This document shows positions 1 through 7,749 of a DNA stretch of 64,000 bases, one piece after another (position 1 is the stretch's first letter; each line of letters opens with the position of its first letter). Below the pieces are notes generated by a model that was not told where the DNA came from, made no database searches, and saw only the letters and a list, made by a program, of their open reading frames with translations. The position numbers and the translations under genes were made by a program. Source of the DNA: Croceibacterium soli (lineage in GTDB: Bacteria; Pseudomonadota; Alphaproteobacteria; Sphingomonadales; Sphingomonadaceae); assembly GCF_009828065.1 (NCBI RefSeq), contig NZ_WTYK01000005.1, positions 124,001-188,000 on the forward strand. The letters are read 5' to 3'.

Positions 1-52
1 GAGCTTGTCGAAGGGCCGCTCTCACTTTCAGCGCTGCGCCCGAAGAAAAGCG
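1..52. repeat. Partial REP-like unit at left edge
   Basis: The first 16 bases are the tail of the interspersed unit whose core reads CTTGTCGAAGG on this strand. Two further partial units follow before the tandem array. I see no gene here. Confidence 0.6.
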
Positions 53-475
53 GTCCTTCGACAAGCTCAGGACGAACGGAAGGGGGGCTTGCCAAGAGAA
101 CAATCCCCGTTCGTGGTGGGCCTGTCGAACTACGACTGGCACCGCGCTTCCCGTCCTTCGAAAAGCTCAGGACGAACGGAAGGGGGCTTGCCAAGAGAAC
201 AATCCCCGTTCGTGGTGAGCCTGTCGAACCACGACTGGCACCGCGCTCCCGTCCTTCGACAAGCTCAGGACGAACGGGAGGGGGGCCTGCCAAGAGAACA
301 ATCTCCGTTCGTGGTGAGCCTGTCGAACCACGACTGGCACCGCGCTCCCGTCCTTCGACAGGCTCAGGACGAACGGAAGGGGGCTTGCCAAGAGAACAAT
401 CTCCGTTCGTGGTGAGCCTGTCGAACCACGACTGGCACCGCGCTTCCGTCCTTCGAAAGGCTCAGGACGAACGGA
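53..475. repeat. Tandem array of about 99-bp units (four complete and one partial)
   Basis: Units begin at 53, 153, 251, 350 and 448, each with GTCCTTCGA. Each full unit carries one REP-like palindrome (GTCC...GGACGAACG), a short linker reading TTGCCAAGAGAACAAT, and a second palindrome (CGTTCGTGG...CCACGAC). The period is 98-100 bp with a few substitutions per copy. The fifth unit is cut off at about 475 and the sequence changes to a GC-rich spacer. Open frames cross the array on both strands, but they are translations of the repeat and not genes. Confidence 0.9.
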
Positions 476-510
476 GGAACGGGGGCGCGGGTGGAGAAGG
501 TGGACACCTG

Positions 511-645
511 ATCCTCCCCGGGACGGGGAGGGGGACCGCCCGCGCAGCGGGTGGTGGAGGGGGCCCGCGGCAAGCGCTGCACCAGGCGGAGGGCCCCCTC
601 CGTCACCGGCCTGCGGCCGGCGCCACCTCCCCGTCCCGGGGAGGA
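511..645. repeat. Mosaic palindromic element, copy 1 (family A)
   Basis: The element starts ATCCTCCCCGGGACGGGGAGG and ends in the mirror image CCTCCCCGTCCCGGGGAGGA. In between are inner blocks such as GGTGGTGGAGGGGGC and GCCACCTCC. It lies upstream of the MHS transporter. Six further copies are at 2357, 13914, 14113, 16329, 26324 and 26482. Confidence 0.85.
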
Positions 646-726
646 TTTTTCGGCGCGGCGCTCGCCCGCTTGTCAGTCCCCCGCTGCTGCGGCAGTCTTG
701 GCCGCGTAAGGCTTTGGGAGAGCTTC

Positions 727-2355
727 GTGACCGACACCGCCGCCGCCGCGCCGCTGCGAGATTCCCATGTGAAGGTCATCGCCGCATCTTCCCTCGGCAC
801 GGTGTTCGAGTGGTACGATTTCTACCTCTACGGGCTGCTTGCGACGATCATCTCGGCGCAGTTCTTTTCCGGGGTCAACGAGACCACGGCGTTCATCCTG
901 GCCCTCGCCGCGTTCGCCGCGGGGTTCGCGGTGCGGCCGTTCGGGGCGCTGGTGTTCGGGCGGATCGGCGACATCGTCGGCCGCAAGAACACCTTCCTGG
1001 TGACGATGGGGCTGATGGGCGCTTCGACTTTCGCAGTCGGGCTGCTGCCGTCCTATGCCTCCATCGGCGTGGCCGCGCCGCTGCTGCTGGTGGCGCTGCG
1101 GCTGATCCAGGGACTGGCGCTGGGCGGCGAATACGGCGGGGCGGCGACTTACGTGGCGGAGCATGCGCCCGAGGGGAAGCGCGGGCTCTACACCAGCTTC
1201 ATCCAGACGACCGCCACGCTCGGCCTGTTCGCGGCGCTGCTGGTGGTCATCGGCCTGCGCACCTGGATGGGCGAGGAGGCTTTCTCCGCCTGGGGCTGGC
1301 GCCTGCCGTTCCTGCTATCGGCGATCCTGCTCGGCGTTTCGCTGTGGATCCGCCTGCAACTGCAGGAAAGCCCTGTGTTCCGCGAGATGAAGGAACAGGG
1401 CAAGACCTCCAAGGCGCCGCTGACCGAGGCCTTCGGCAGGTGGCGCAACTTGCGCTGGGTGCTGGTCGCGTTGCTCGGTGCCGTCGCGGGGCAGGCGGTG
1501 GTCTGGTACACGGGGCAGTTCTACGCCCTGTTCTACCTCGAGCGGATCCTGAAGGTGGACGGCGGCACGGCCAACATCCTGATCGCCACGGCGCTGGCCA
1601 TCGGCACGCCGTTCTTCATCTTCTTCGGCTGGCTGTCCGACAGGATCGGCCGCAAGCCGATCATCCTGGGCGGCTGTGCGCTAGCCGCGGCGCTGTACTT
1701 CCCGCTGTTCGGGGCGCTGACCAGTGCCGCCAACCCTGCGCTGGCGGAGGCGCAGGCGCGCGCGCCGGTCACCGTCGCGGCCGATCCCGCGACCTGTTCT
1801 GTGCAGTTCGACCCGATCGGCAACGAAAGCTTCGACCAGACCGGGTGCGACATCGCCAAGTCGGCCCTGGCCAAGGCCGGCATCCCTTACGCGAACCAGG
1901 AGACCGCCGGTGGCGGCGCCGAGGCCCTCGTCACGGTCGGCGAGCGGCGGATCGAAGTCGCCCCCGGCACCGACGTGGCGGCGGAGCTGACCGCCGCGCT
2001 GGAGGAAGCGAACTACCCGCTGAAGGCCGACCCGGCGCGGACCGACACGGTGCTGGTCGTCGCCATCCTGACCGTGCTCGTGCTGCTGGTGACGATGGTC
2101 TACGGCCCGATCGCCGCGCTGCTGGTGGAGCTGTTCCCCAGCCGCATCCGCTACACCGCGATGAGCCTGCCCTACCACATCGGCAATGGCTGGTTCGGCG
2201 GCTTCCTGCCGACGATCGCCTTCGCGATGGTCGCGGCCACCGGCGATATCTACGCCGGGCTGTGGTACCCGGTCGGGGTCGCGGTGCTGACGCTGGTGGT
2301 GGGGCTGCTGTTCCTGCCCGAGACTTTCAGGCGCAGGATCGATCATGAGGGATAA
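727..2355 (+). CDS. MFS transporter, metabolite:H+ symporter (MHS) type
   Basis: Inner-membrane transporter of 542 residues. The N-terminus has the MHS hallmark GTVFEWYDFYLYG followed by alternating hydrophobic segments. The loop between helices 2 and 3 carries GRIGDIVGRK, and the second half repeats this as GWLSDRIGRKP. Homologues such as ProP, ShiA and KgtP import osmolytes or organic acids with protons; the substrate here is unknown. I start at GTG 727 because GGGAGAG lies just upstream and the MHS homology begins about 20 residues in; the longer open frame only reads repeat DNA. Residues about 338-438 form a hydrophilic insert with two cysteines between predicted helices, which makes the protein longer than typical MHS members. 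It is convergent with the next exporter, with only a family A repeat between their stops. Confidence 0.85.
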   Translation: MTDTAAAAPLRDSHVKVIAASSLGTVFEWYDFYLYGLLATIISAQFFSGVNETTAFILALAAFAAGFAVRPFGALVFGRIGDIVGRKNTFLVTMGLMGASTFAVGLLPSYASIGVAAPLLLVALRLIQGLALGGEYGGAATYVAEHAPEGKRGLYTSFIQTTATLGLFAALLVVIGLRTWMGEEAFSAWGWRLPFLLSAILLGVSLWIRLQLQESPVFREMKEQGKTSKAPLTEAFGRWRNLRWVLVALLGAVAGQAVVWYTGQFYALFYLERILKVDGGTANILIATALAIGTPFFIFFGWLSDRIGRKPIILGGCALAAALYFPLFGALTSAANPALAEAQARAPVTVAADPATCSVQFDPIGNESFDQTGCDIAKSALAKAGIPYANQETAGGGAEALVTVGERRIEVAPGTDVAAELTAALEEANYPLKADPARTDTVLVVAILTVLVLLVTMVYGPIAALLVELFPSRIRYTAMSLPYHIGNGWFGGFLPTIAFAMVAATGDIYAGLWYPVGVAVLTLVVGLLFLPETFRRRIDHEG

Positions 2356-2356
2356 A

Positions 2357-2494
2357 GATCCTCCCCGGCACGGGGAGGTGGCGCCGGCCGCAGGCCGGTG
2401 ACGGAGGGGGCCCTCCGCTGAGCGCAGCGCTCGCCGCGGGCCCCCTCCACCACCCGCTGCGCGGGCGGTCCCCCTCCCCGTCCCGGGGAGGATT
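2357..2494. repeat. Family A mosaic palindrome, copy 2, between convergent stops
   Basis: It runs from GATCCTCCCCGG to CCCGGGGAGGATT and fills almost the whole gap between the stop of the MHS transporter (2355) and the stop of the Bcr/CflA exporter (2494-2496). Its long inverted arms could end transcription from either side. Confidence 0.85.
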
Positions 2495-3744
2495 TACGCT
2501 TTCGGCTTCGCCGGCGGGTTGAGGCGCCGGAACAGCCGGCCCTTCTCGCTGTAGAACACCAGCAGCAGCGCGCCGACGCTGCAGATCAGCAGCGCGAGGG
2601 CGAAAGGCTGGGCGGTGCCGTCGTAGGACTGGCCGATGATCAGCCCGACCACTGCCGCGCCGAACATTCGGAAGAACGTCTGGATCGAGCTGGCGGCGCC
2701 GGCGATGGAGGCGAAAGGCTGCATCGCGATCGAACCGAAGTTCGCGCCGAGGAAGCCGAGCAGGCCGAGGTTGGTGGCCATCAGCGGCAGGAACCAGGCC
2801 AGGCTGTCGGGCCGGTAGTGCGAGGCCCAGACCTGCACGGCGCTGACCAGGATGAACACCAGCACGCCGGTGTGCGACACCCGCCGCGCGCCGAAGCGTT
2901 CGACGATGCGCGAGTTGACGACGTTGGAGACGACCATCATCGCGGCGGTCGCGCCGAACACGATAGGGAACAGCTCGCCGACCGCGAAGTGCTCGCCGAT
3001 CAGCTGCTGCGCGCTGTTCACGTAACCGAACACGGCGCCGATCAGCAGCATCGTGCCGAGCACGTACCCGACCGAGGCGCGGTTGATCAGCGCCACGCGC
3101 ATGTTGCGGACGATGACCGGCACGTTGATGTTCTGGCGGTGGGCCGGATCGAGCGTTTCCGGCAGGCGCACCCAGACCCACACCGCGGCGAGCCCGCCCA
3201 TCAGCGCCAGGAACACGAAGATCCAGCGCCAGCCGGCGAACAGCAGCACCGCCTGCCCTATGCTGGGGGCAATCACCGGAACGGTGATGAACACGGCGCT
3301 GACAAGGCTCATCAGCCGGGCCATGCGGTCGCCTTCGTACTGGTCGCGGATGATGGCCGTGGGCACGACCATCAGGCCCGCCGACAGCACCCCCTGGATC
3401 CCGCGCAGGACCAGCAGCATGGTGAAGTCCTGCACCAGCGCGATCAGCAGCGAGAACACGGAATAGGAGGCCAGCGACAGCAGCAGCAGCGGGCGCCGCC
3501 CGAAGCGGTCGGCAAAGGCGCCGGGCACGAGACAGCCGAGCCCGTTGGCGAGCAGGAACACCGCGATGACGAACTGCCGCTGGTTGCCTTCCGCCGCGCC
3601 GAGTTCGCTGGCGATCTCGTCGAGCGCCGGCAGCATGCCGTCGATCGCGAGGGCGTTGAGGCTCATCAGCAGGGCGACGATCACGACCAGCTCCCGCTGG
3701 CCGATGGTCCTCTTGTCGTGAGAGAGCATGGTGCTGCCGGTCAT
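2494..3744 (-). CDS. Bcr/CflA-family MFS multidrug exporter
   Basis: Inner-membrane drug:H+ antiporter of 416 residues with 12 predicted helices. The first helix carries the Bcr/CflA-like ALAIDGMLPALDEIA. Motif A is ADRFGRRPLLL and the helix 5 motif C region is glycine/proline-rich. Known members export bicyclomycin, chloramphenicol and similar compounds; the substrate here is not known. I chose ATG 3744 because AAAGG sits seven bases upstream; an in-frame ATG at 3729 is the alternative. It is divergent from dinB, with about 80 bp between them. Confidence 0.85.
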   Translation of the reverse strand: MTGSTMLSHDKRTIGQRELVVIVALLMSLNALAIDGMLPALDEIASELGAAEGNQRQFVIAVFLLANGLGCLVPGAFADRFGRRPLLLLSLASYSVFSLLIALVQDFTMLLVLRGIQGVLSAGLMVVPTAIIRDQYEGDRMARLMSLVSAVFITVPVIAPSIGQAVLLFAGWRWIFVFLALMGGLAAVWVWVRLPETLDPAHRQNINVPVIVRNMRVALINRASVGYVLGTMLLIGAVFGYVNSAQQLIGEHFAVGELFPIVFGATAAMMVVSNVVNSRIVERFGARRVSHTGVLVFILVSAVQVWASHYRPDSLAWFLPLMATNLGLLGFLGANFGSIAMQPFASIAGAASSIQTFFRMFGAAVVGLIIGQSYDGTAQPFALALLICSVGALLLVFYSEKGRLFRRLNPPAKPKA

Positions 3745-3824
3745 ACGATGCCTTTGCCTTCTGTTGCGTTGCAGCACAATGACTTTGCTATCGATGCGGC
3801 GAGCCGAGCCGCTAGACTGCCGGA

Positions 3825-4937
3825 ATGCCGAGTCCCGTGCCCGATGATGACGAAGCGCCGGGGCTGCGCAAGATCATCCATGTCGACATGGATGCCTTCT
3901 TCGCCAGCGTGGAGCAGCGCGACAATCCGGAGCTGCGCGGCAAGCCGGTCGCCGTCGGCGGCTCGAGCGGGCGCGGGGTGGTCGCCGCGGCCAGCTACGA
4001 GGCGCGGAAGTTCGGCGTACGTTCGGCGATGCCGTCGGTCACCGCCAAGCGGCTGTGCCCCGACCTGATCTTCTGCAAAGGCCGGTTCGATGCCTATCGC
4101 GAAGTCTCCGGCCAAATCCGCGAGATCTTCCGCTCCTTCACCCCGCACGTCGAGCCGCTGAGCCTGGACGAAGCCTATCTCGACGTGACCGAGGACATTC
4201 GCGGGATCGGCTCGGCCACCCGCATTGCCGAACTGATCCGGCAGCGGATCCGCGAGGAGACGCAGCTCACCGCCAGCGCCGGGGTCAGCTACAACAAGTT
4301 CCTGGCCAAGCTGGCCAGCGACCAGAACAAGCCCGACGGGATCTGCGTGATCCGCCCGGGCGAGGGCGCGCGGTTCGTCGCCGGCCTGCCGGTGCGCCGC
4401 TTCCACGGCGTGGGCCCGCGCGGGGCGGAGAAGATGGCGCGGCTGGGCATCGAGACCGGGGCCGACCTCGCGACGAAGGACATCGCCTGGCTGCGGGCCC
4501 ATTTCGGCAGCTTCGCCGACTACCTGTTCCGCGCCGCGAGGGGCATCGACCTCAGGCCGGTGCGGGCCAACAGGATCCGCAAGTCGCTGGGCGGGGAACG
4601 CACGTTCGGCAAGGACATTTCCAGCGGGCCGGAGCTGCGCGCGGCGCTGGAGGACATCGTCGAGATCGTCTGGGCCCGCATCGCCGAAAGCGGGACGCAG
4701 GGCCGCACGGTGACGCTCAAGCTCAAGTACACCGATTTCCAGCTGATGAGCCGGGCGCGGTCCCTGCCGCGTGCGATCGACGGCAAGGCCGAGTTTGCGC
4801 GAGTTTCGCGAGCGATCCTCGACGAACTCCTGCCCCTGCCGATGCCGATCCGCCTGATGGGCCTGACCCTGTCGAACCTGGAAGGCGAGGAGAGCGAGGA
4901 CCGCCCGCCCGACACCGCGCAGCTATCGCTGCTTTGA
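3825..4937 (+). CDS. dinB: DNA polymerase IV (Y-family, translesion)
   Basis: Error-prone DNA polymerase of 370 residues that copies past lesions. The palm-domain catalytic motif HVDMDAFFASVE is near residue 20 and the second acidic pair is in LSLDEAYLD. The middle holds helix-hairpin-helix segments (RFHGVGPRGAEKM) and the C-terminal little-finger region follows. The last residues, QLSLL, match the beta-clamp binding pentapeptide (QLSLF type), which recruits the polymerase to the replication clamp. Length is normal. No LexA box was recognised upstream, so SOS control is not shown by the sequence. It stands alone, with repeats downstream. Confidence 0.95.
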   Translation: MPSPVPDDDEAPGLRKIIHVDMDAFFASVEQRDNPELRGKPVAVGGSSGRGVVAAASYEARKFGVRSAMPSVTAKRLCPDLIFCKGRFDAYREVSGQIREIFRSFTPHVEPLSLDEAYLDVTEDIRGIGSATRIAELIRQRIREETQLTASAGVSYNKFLAKLASDQNKPDGICVIRPGEGARFVAGLPVRRFHGVGPRGAEKMARLGIETGADLATKDIAWLRAHFGSFADYLFRAARGIDLRPVRANRIRKSLGGERTFGKDISSGPELRAALEDIVEIVWARIAESGTQGRTVTLKLKYTDFQLMSRARSLPRAIDGKAEFARVSRAILDELLPLPMPIRLMGLTLSNLEGEESEDRPPDTAQLSLL

Positions 4938-4997
4938 GCGGGTTTCCACTTTTGTTTTTATGCGGGTCGACTCCGCCCACTCCGCGCGCGGGGCGAG

Positions 4998-5092
4998 ATG
5001 GATCCTGAAACGAGTTCAGGATGACGGGGTTGGGGCTGCCCAACCGCTCCGCCCCAACCTCTGTTGTCACCCTGAACTTGTTTCAGGGTCCA
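4998..5092. repeat. Two short hairpin repeats (CCCTGAA family, C)
   Basis: At 4998-5025 the unit is GGATCCTGAAACGAGTTCAGG. At 5066-5092 it is CACCCTGAACTTGTTTCAGGG. Each has perfect 7-9 bp arms around a 5-base loop. They follow dinB and may act as transcription stops, though no T-run follows. Confidence 0.8.
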
Positions 5093-5156
5093 TTTGGCCG
5101 TCACGCACAGACGCCCGCCGGATCCGCCACGACGCCGGTTCGAACCGGCCCTTCCC

Positions 5157-5227
5157 CGTTCGTGGTGAGCCTGTCGAAACACGACTGGCGCCACGCTCCC
5201 GTCCTTCGACAAGCTCAGGACGAACGG
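5157..5227. repeat. Two REP-like units (family B)
   Basis: The unit at 5157-5185 is the CGTTCGTGG...CACGAC form and that at 5201-5227 is the GTCCTTCGAC...GGACGAACG form. They are the same pair that makes up the 99-bp tandem units at the left edge. The second one contains the stop codon of the NUDIX gene. Confidence 0.85.
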
Positions 5228-5703
5228 GAACTCGCACTTATCTCAGGAAACGCCAGTAGCAGGCGGCGCCGCGCGGGGGCGGCGAGTCCCTCCGGCAGGG
5301 CATCGCGGGCGAACCAGCGCGCTTCGATCACCTCGCGCCCGTCGGGCCGCGGATCGCCCCGGAAACGCGCGGTGAACACGTACGCGCGGTGGGCCGCGCC
5401 GTGGAGCGGATGTTCGAAGCTGGCCGCGAGCGCCAGGTCCTCCAGCTCGCAGCCGAGTTCCTCGCGCATTTCGCGCCTGGCGCAAGCCTCCGGATCCTCG
5501 CCCTTGCCCACCCCGCCCCCGGGCAGCGACCACTTGCCGGAACCGTAACCGTGGCGGACGAGCAGGACCCGCCCCGCTTCGTCCAGGCCGATCACCGACA
5601 CGCCTGCGCCGGAATATCCCGTCAGCCAGGGCCACCGCTTGCGCAACCGGTGCGCCAGTCGCAGCGCCAGCCGGTGCAGCGGCGCCGGGATCAGGTGAAG
5701 CAT
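5215..5703 (-). CDS. NUDIX hydrolase
   Basis: Predicted nucleoside-diphosphate-linked hydrolase of 162 residues in the cytoplasm; the natural substrate cannot be read. The Nudix box is complete: GGGVGKGEDPEACARREMRE followed by EELG, with the metal-binding REMREE glutamates. The N-terminus is basic (LRLAHRLRKRWPWL). ATG 5703 overlaps the end of pgl by 13 bases on the same strand, so the two are probably translated together. The last residues (SSRSS) and the TGA stop at 5215-5217 are encoded by a REP-like repeat, so the C-terminus was set by repeat insertion. Confidence 0.85.
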   Translation of the reverse strand: MLHLIPAPLHRLALRLAHRLRKRWPWLTGYSGAGVSVIGLDEAGRVLLVRHGYGSGKWSLPGGGVGKGEDPEACARREMREELGCELEDLALAASFEHPLHGAAHRAYVFTARFRGDPRPDGREVIEARWFARDALPEGLAAPARRRLLLAFPEISASSRSS

Positions 5704-6311
5704 GTGACCCGCTGGCGCGCCGCGCCGAGCAGGCGGGCAACGGGCAGGTCGTTCTCCCCGCGCGCGGCGGCTTCGAACAGCGCGCGCTTTTCCGCCCCGC
5801 GGATCACGAACAGCAGTTCGTCGGAGTTGAGCAGAGCGGGGATCGTCAGGGTGATGCGATCGAACGGCGCTTCGGGCGGCAGCGGATCGGGCGTCAGCAT
5901 GCGGATCGCTTCCGGATCGTCCACTCGCGGATCGGTGTTCGGGAACAGCGAAGCGATGTGCCCGTCCGCCCCCATGCCGAGCCAGGCGAGCGCGAAATGG
6001 GGCACCTGCTCCATCACGGTTAGCGCGACGACTTCCGCCCCGGCAGGTTCCAGCAGCGCACGGATTTTGCCTGTGTTGCTCGCCGGATGATCCTCCGGCA
6101 CCTCGCGGTCGTCGCCCGGCCACACACTGACCCGCCGCCAGTCCAGCGGCATCGCGGCGAGCCGTTCGAGGATCGGGAACGGCGTCGATCCGCCGGGTAC
6201 GGTGATCGCCACGGGCACCGCGGCGGCGGACAAGGCGGAGCGCAAGCGGCCGTGCAGCCACTCCGCTATCGCCGCGTCGTCGGCGCCTTCGATGATGTCT
6301 ACCTCGGGCAT
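5691..6311 (-). CDS. pgl: 6-phosphogluconolactonase
   Basis: Hydrolyses 6-phosphogluconolactone in the oxidative pentose-phosphate / Entner-Doudoroff route. The 206 residues show the family signatures VPGGSTPFPILERL near residue 38 and the phosphate-binding LGMGADGHIASLFP near residue 110, with the catalytic histidine in the latter. Length is slightly below the 220-240 usual for DevB-type enzymes. No zwf or edd lies beside it; it is instead coupled to a downstream NUDIX gene. The start at 6311 fits the family N-terminus. Confidence 0.9.
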   Translation of the reverse strand: MPEVDIIEGADDAAIAEWLHGRLRSALSAAAVPVAITVPGGSTPFPILERLAAMPLDWRRVSVWPGDDREVPEDHPASNTGKIRALLEPAGAEVVALTVMEQVPHFALAWLGMGADGHIASLFPNTDPRVDDPEAIRMLTPDPLPPEAPFDRITLTIPALLNSDELLFVIRGAEKRALFEAAARGENDLPVARLLGAARQRVTCFT

Positions 6312-6410
6312 TCGCCGTTCCTAGCCGTCATCGCGGGCAAAGCGAAGTGGTGCGGGGGTCGGGCGGCACTGGCATTCGCTGGTGTCGTGGACCTGTGCCG
6401 GCGGCGGGAT

Positions 6411-6610
6411 GGATGCTGAAACGAGTTCAGCATGACGGGTGGTTGTTCATGCTGAAACGAGTTCAGCATGACGCGTGGCTGTTCATGTCCCTTCCCCCTC
6501 GTCGCCGTCCCCCCTCGTCGCCGTCCCCCCTCGTCGCCGTCCCCCCTCGTCGCCGTCTCCCCTCGTCACCCTTCCCCCCCTTCGTCACCCTGAACTTGTT
6601 TCAGGGTCCA
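6411..6610. repeat. Hairpin repeats flanking a 16-bp tandem repeat
   Basis: The 319-bp gap between pgl and dps has no gene. It holds two GATGCTGAA...TTCAGCATGAC hairpins (6411-6435, 6448-6472). Next is a minisatellite of about five 16-bp units with CCCCTCGTCGCCGTCC (6494-6570, CTCGTC spaced exactly 16 bp). One CCCTGAA hairpin follows at 6583-6610. Confidence 0.85.
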
Positions 6611-6630
6611 TCCCGCCGCACGCGCAACCC

Positions 6631-7092
6631 TCAGCGCAGGACCTGGCGCAGGAACCAGACGCGCTCCTCGGCGAAGTCGGTCCATTCGTCGACGACTCCG
6701 CTGGTGGCGTTGTCGCCGGCCTCTTCGGCCGCCTCCTTCACCTCCTTCAGGCGCGCGACGAGCTTCGCGTTGTCGTCGCGCAGCTGCTCGACCATCTTCT
6801 CGGGGTCGAGCGTGGTCGAATCCTCGTCGGCGATCTGGGCGGTCTTGCCGATCGCGCCGATCGAGGTGAGCGTATCGGCATCGTTCTTGCGCACGCGCTC
6901 GGCGATCAGGTCGACCACGGACAGGATCTGCTGCGCCTGCTCGTCGAACAGCAAGTGCAGGTCGCGGAAGCGCGGACCGGCCACGTGCCAGTGGAAGCTT
7001 TTCGTCTTCACGTAGAGCGCCAGGTGGTCGGCAAGTGCGCCGTTGAGCGCGCCGATCAGCGCCTTCTTCGAGTTGTCGCCCGTCTTCGCCAT
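6631..7092 (-). CDS. dps: Dps-family DNA-protection ferritin
   Basis: Ferritin-like protein of 153 residues that oxidises and stores iron and shields DNA under starvation or oxidative stress. The inter-subunit ferroxidase ligands are visible in KSFHWHVAGPRFRDLHLLFDE near residue 35 (two histidines, then Asp/Glu). The rest fits the four-helix bundle (EEAGDNATSGVVDEWTDFAE). I start at ATG 7092 because AAGGGGAA lies just upstream; the open frame continues about 17 residues further but has no ribosome site there. It is downstream of a membrane gene on the same strand. Confidence 0.9.
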   Translation of the reverse strand: MAKTGDNSKKALIGALNGALADHLALYVKTKSFHWHVAGPRFRDLHLLFDEQAQQILSVVDLIAERVRKNDADTLTSIGAIGKTAQIADEDSTTLDPEKMVEQLRDDNAKLVARLKEVKEAAEEAGDNATSGVVDEWTDFAEERVWFLRQVLR

Positions 7093-7179
7093 AGTCGTTC
7101 CCCTTGGATGGTGTTCAGGCGCGACAACGTGCGGGAGGGGCAAAGCGTTTCCCGAACAATCCTGCCCGCTGTGATCGGT

Positions 7180-7743
7180 TCAGCCGATGATGCCGCGCGC
7201 CGCGAGCGCGGCGAGAACAGCGGCGATCCCGAACAGCGCCGCGGCGGCGAACCGGACCGTGCGGACGAACACGTGCTTCTCCCACTGCGTCCCCAGGGCC
7301 CAGCCGGCGGTCAGCACCGCCCCGGTGCCGAGAGTCCCGCCGACCGCCGCCAGGGCCGGCGCGCCGGTCGCCACTGCGAGGGCCAGCACCAGGAACCGCG
7401 CCGAATCCGTCAGCTGGCCGGCGAACAGGACCAGGCCGATGGCGCCGAGCGAGCGGGTCGGCTCGGCCGGCGTGCGGCGCGGGGCGGCGAACAGCAGCTC
7501 CAGCGCCGCGACCGCCAGCGCCGCCGCCACGAACATCGTCTTGCCCGCCGGCGGCATCAGCGGGGCGAGCATGGATCCCGCCCAGGCGGCGAGCGCCGAG
7601 GTGGCCGCGGCGGTGATCCAGCAGGCGGCCAGCAGGCCTGCCCCGCCGCCGAGCGCCCCCGAAAGCCGCGCGACCAGCAAAGCGGTGCGCCCGCCGGCCA
7701 TCCCCAGGGCGGCGGTCAGCAGAGCGAGGAACAGCGCCGGCAT
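7180..7743 (-). CDS. GDT1/TMEM165-like membrane protein (divergent)
   Basis: 187-residue, six-helix hydrophobic protein. It looks like two related halves, each starting with a helix that carries a short polar motif: GMAGGRTALLVARL near residue 14 and GQLTDSARFLVLAL near residue 107. This layout and spacing resemble the UPF0016/GDT1 family of Mn2+/Ca2+ exporters, whose motifs read E-x-G-D-(K/R)-(T/S). The acidic residues of the first motif are missing and the second keeps only a TD. Transport function is therefore uncertain. It starts six bases after the GMC oxidoreductase stop and is likely cotranscribed with it. Confidence 0.5.
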   Translation of the reverse strand: MPALFLALLTAALGMAGGRTALLVARLSGALGGGAGLLAACWITAAATSALAAWAGSMLAPLMPPAGKTMFVAAALAVAALELLFAAPRRTPAEPTRSLGAIGLVLFAGQLTDSARFLVLALAVATGAPALAAVGGTLGTGAVLTAGWALGTQWEKHVFVRTVRFAAAALFGIAAVLAALAARGIIG

Positions 7744-7749
7744 AAAGAC

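Noticed and set aside
53-475. CRISPR array
   Set aside because: Units are contiguous 99-bp repeats with no variable spacers, and no cas gene is nearby.
385-726. N-terminal extension of the MHS transporter
   Set aside because: The frame is open but reads repeat DNA. GTG 727 has a ribosome site and matches the family N-terminus.
2818-4068. Plus-strand open frame of over 400 codons opposite the Bcr/CflA exporter
   Set aside because: Antisense shadow rich in His/Arg/Asp; the exporter on the other strand has full family motifs.
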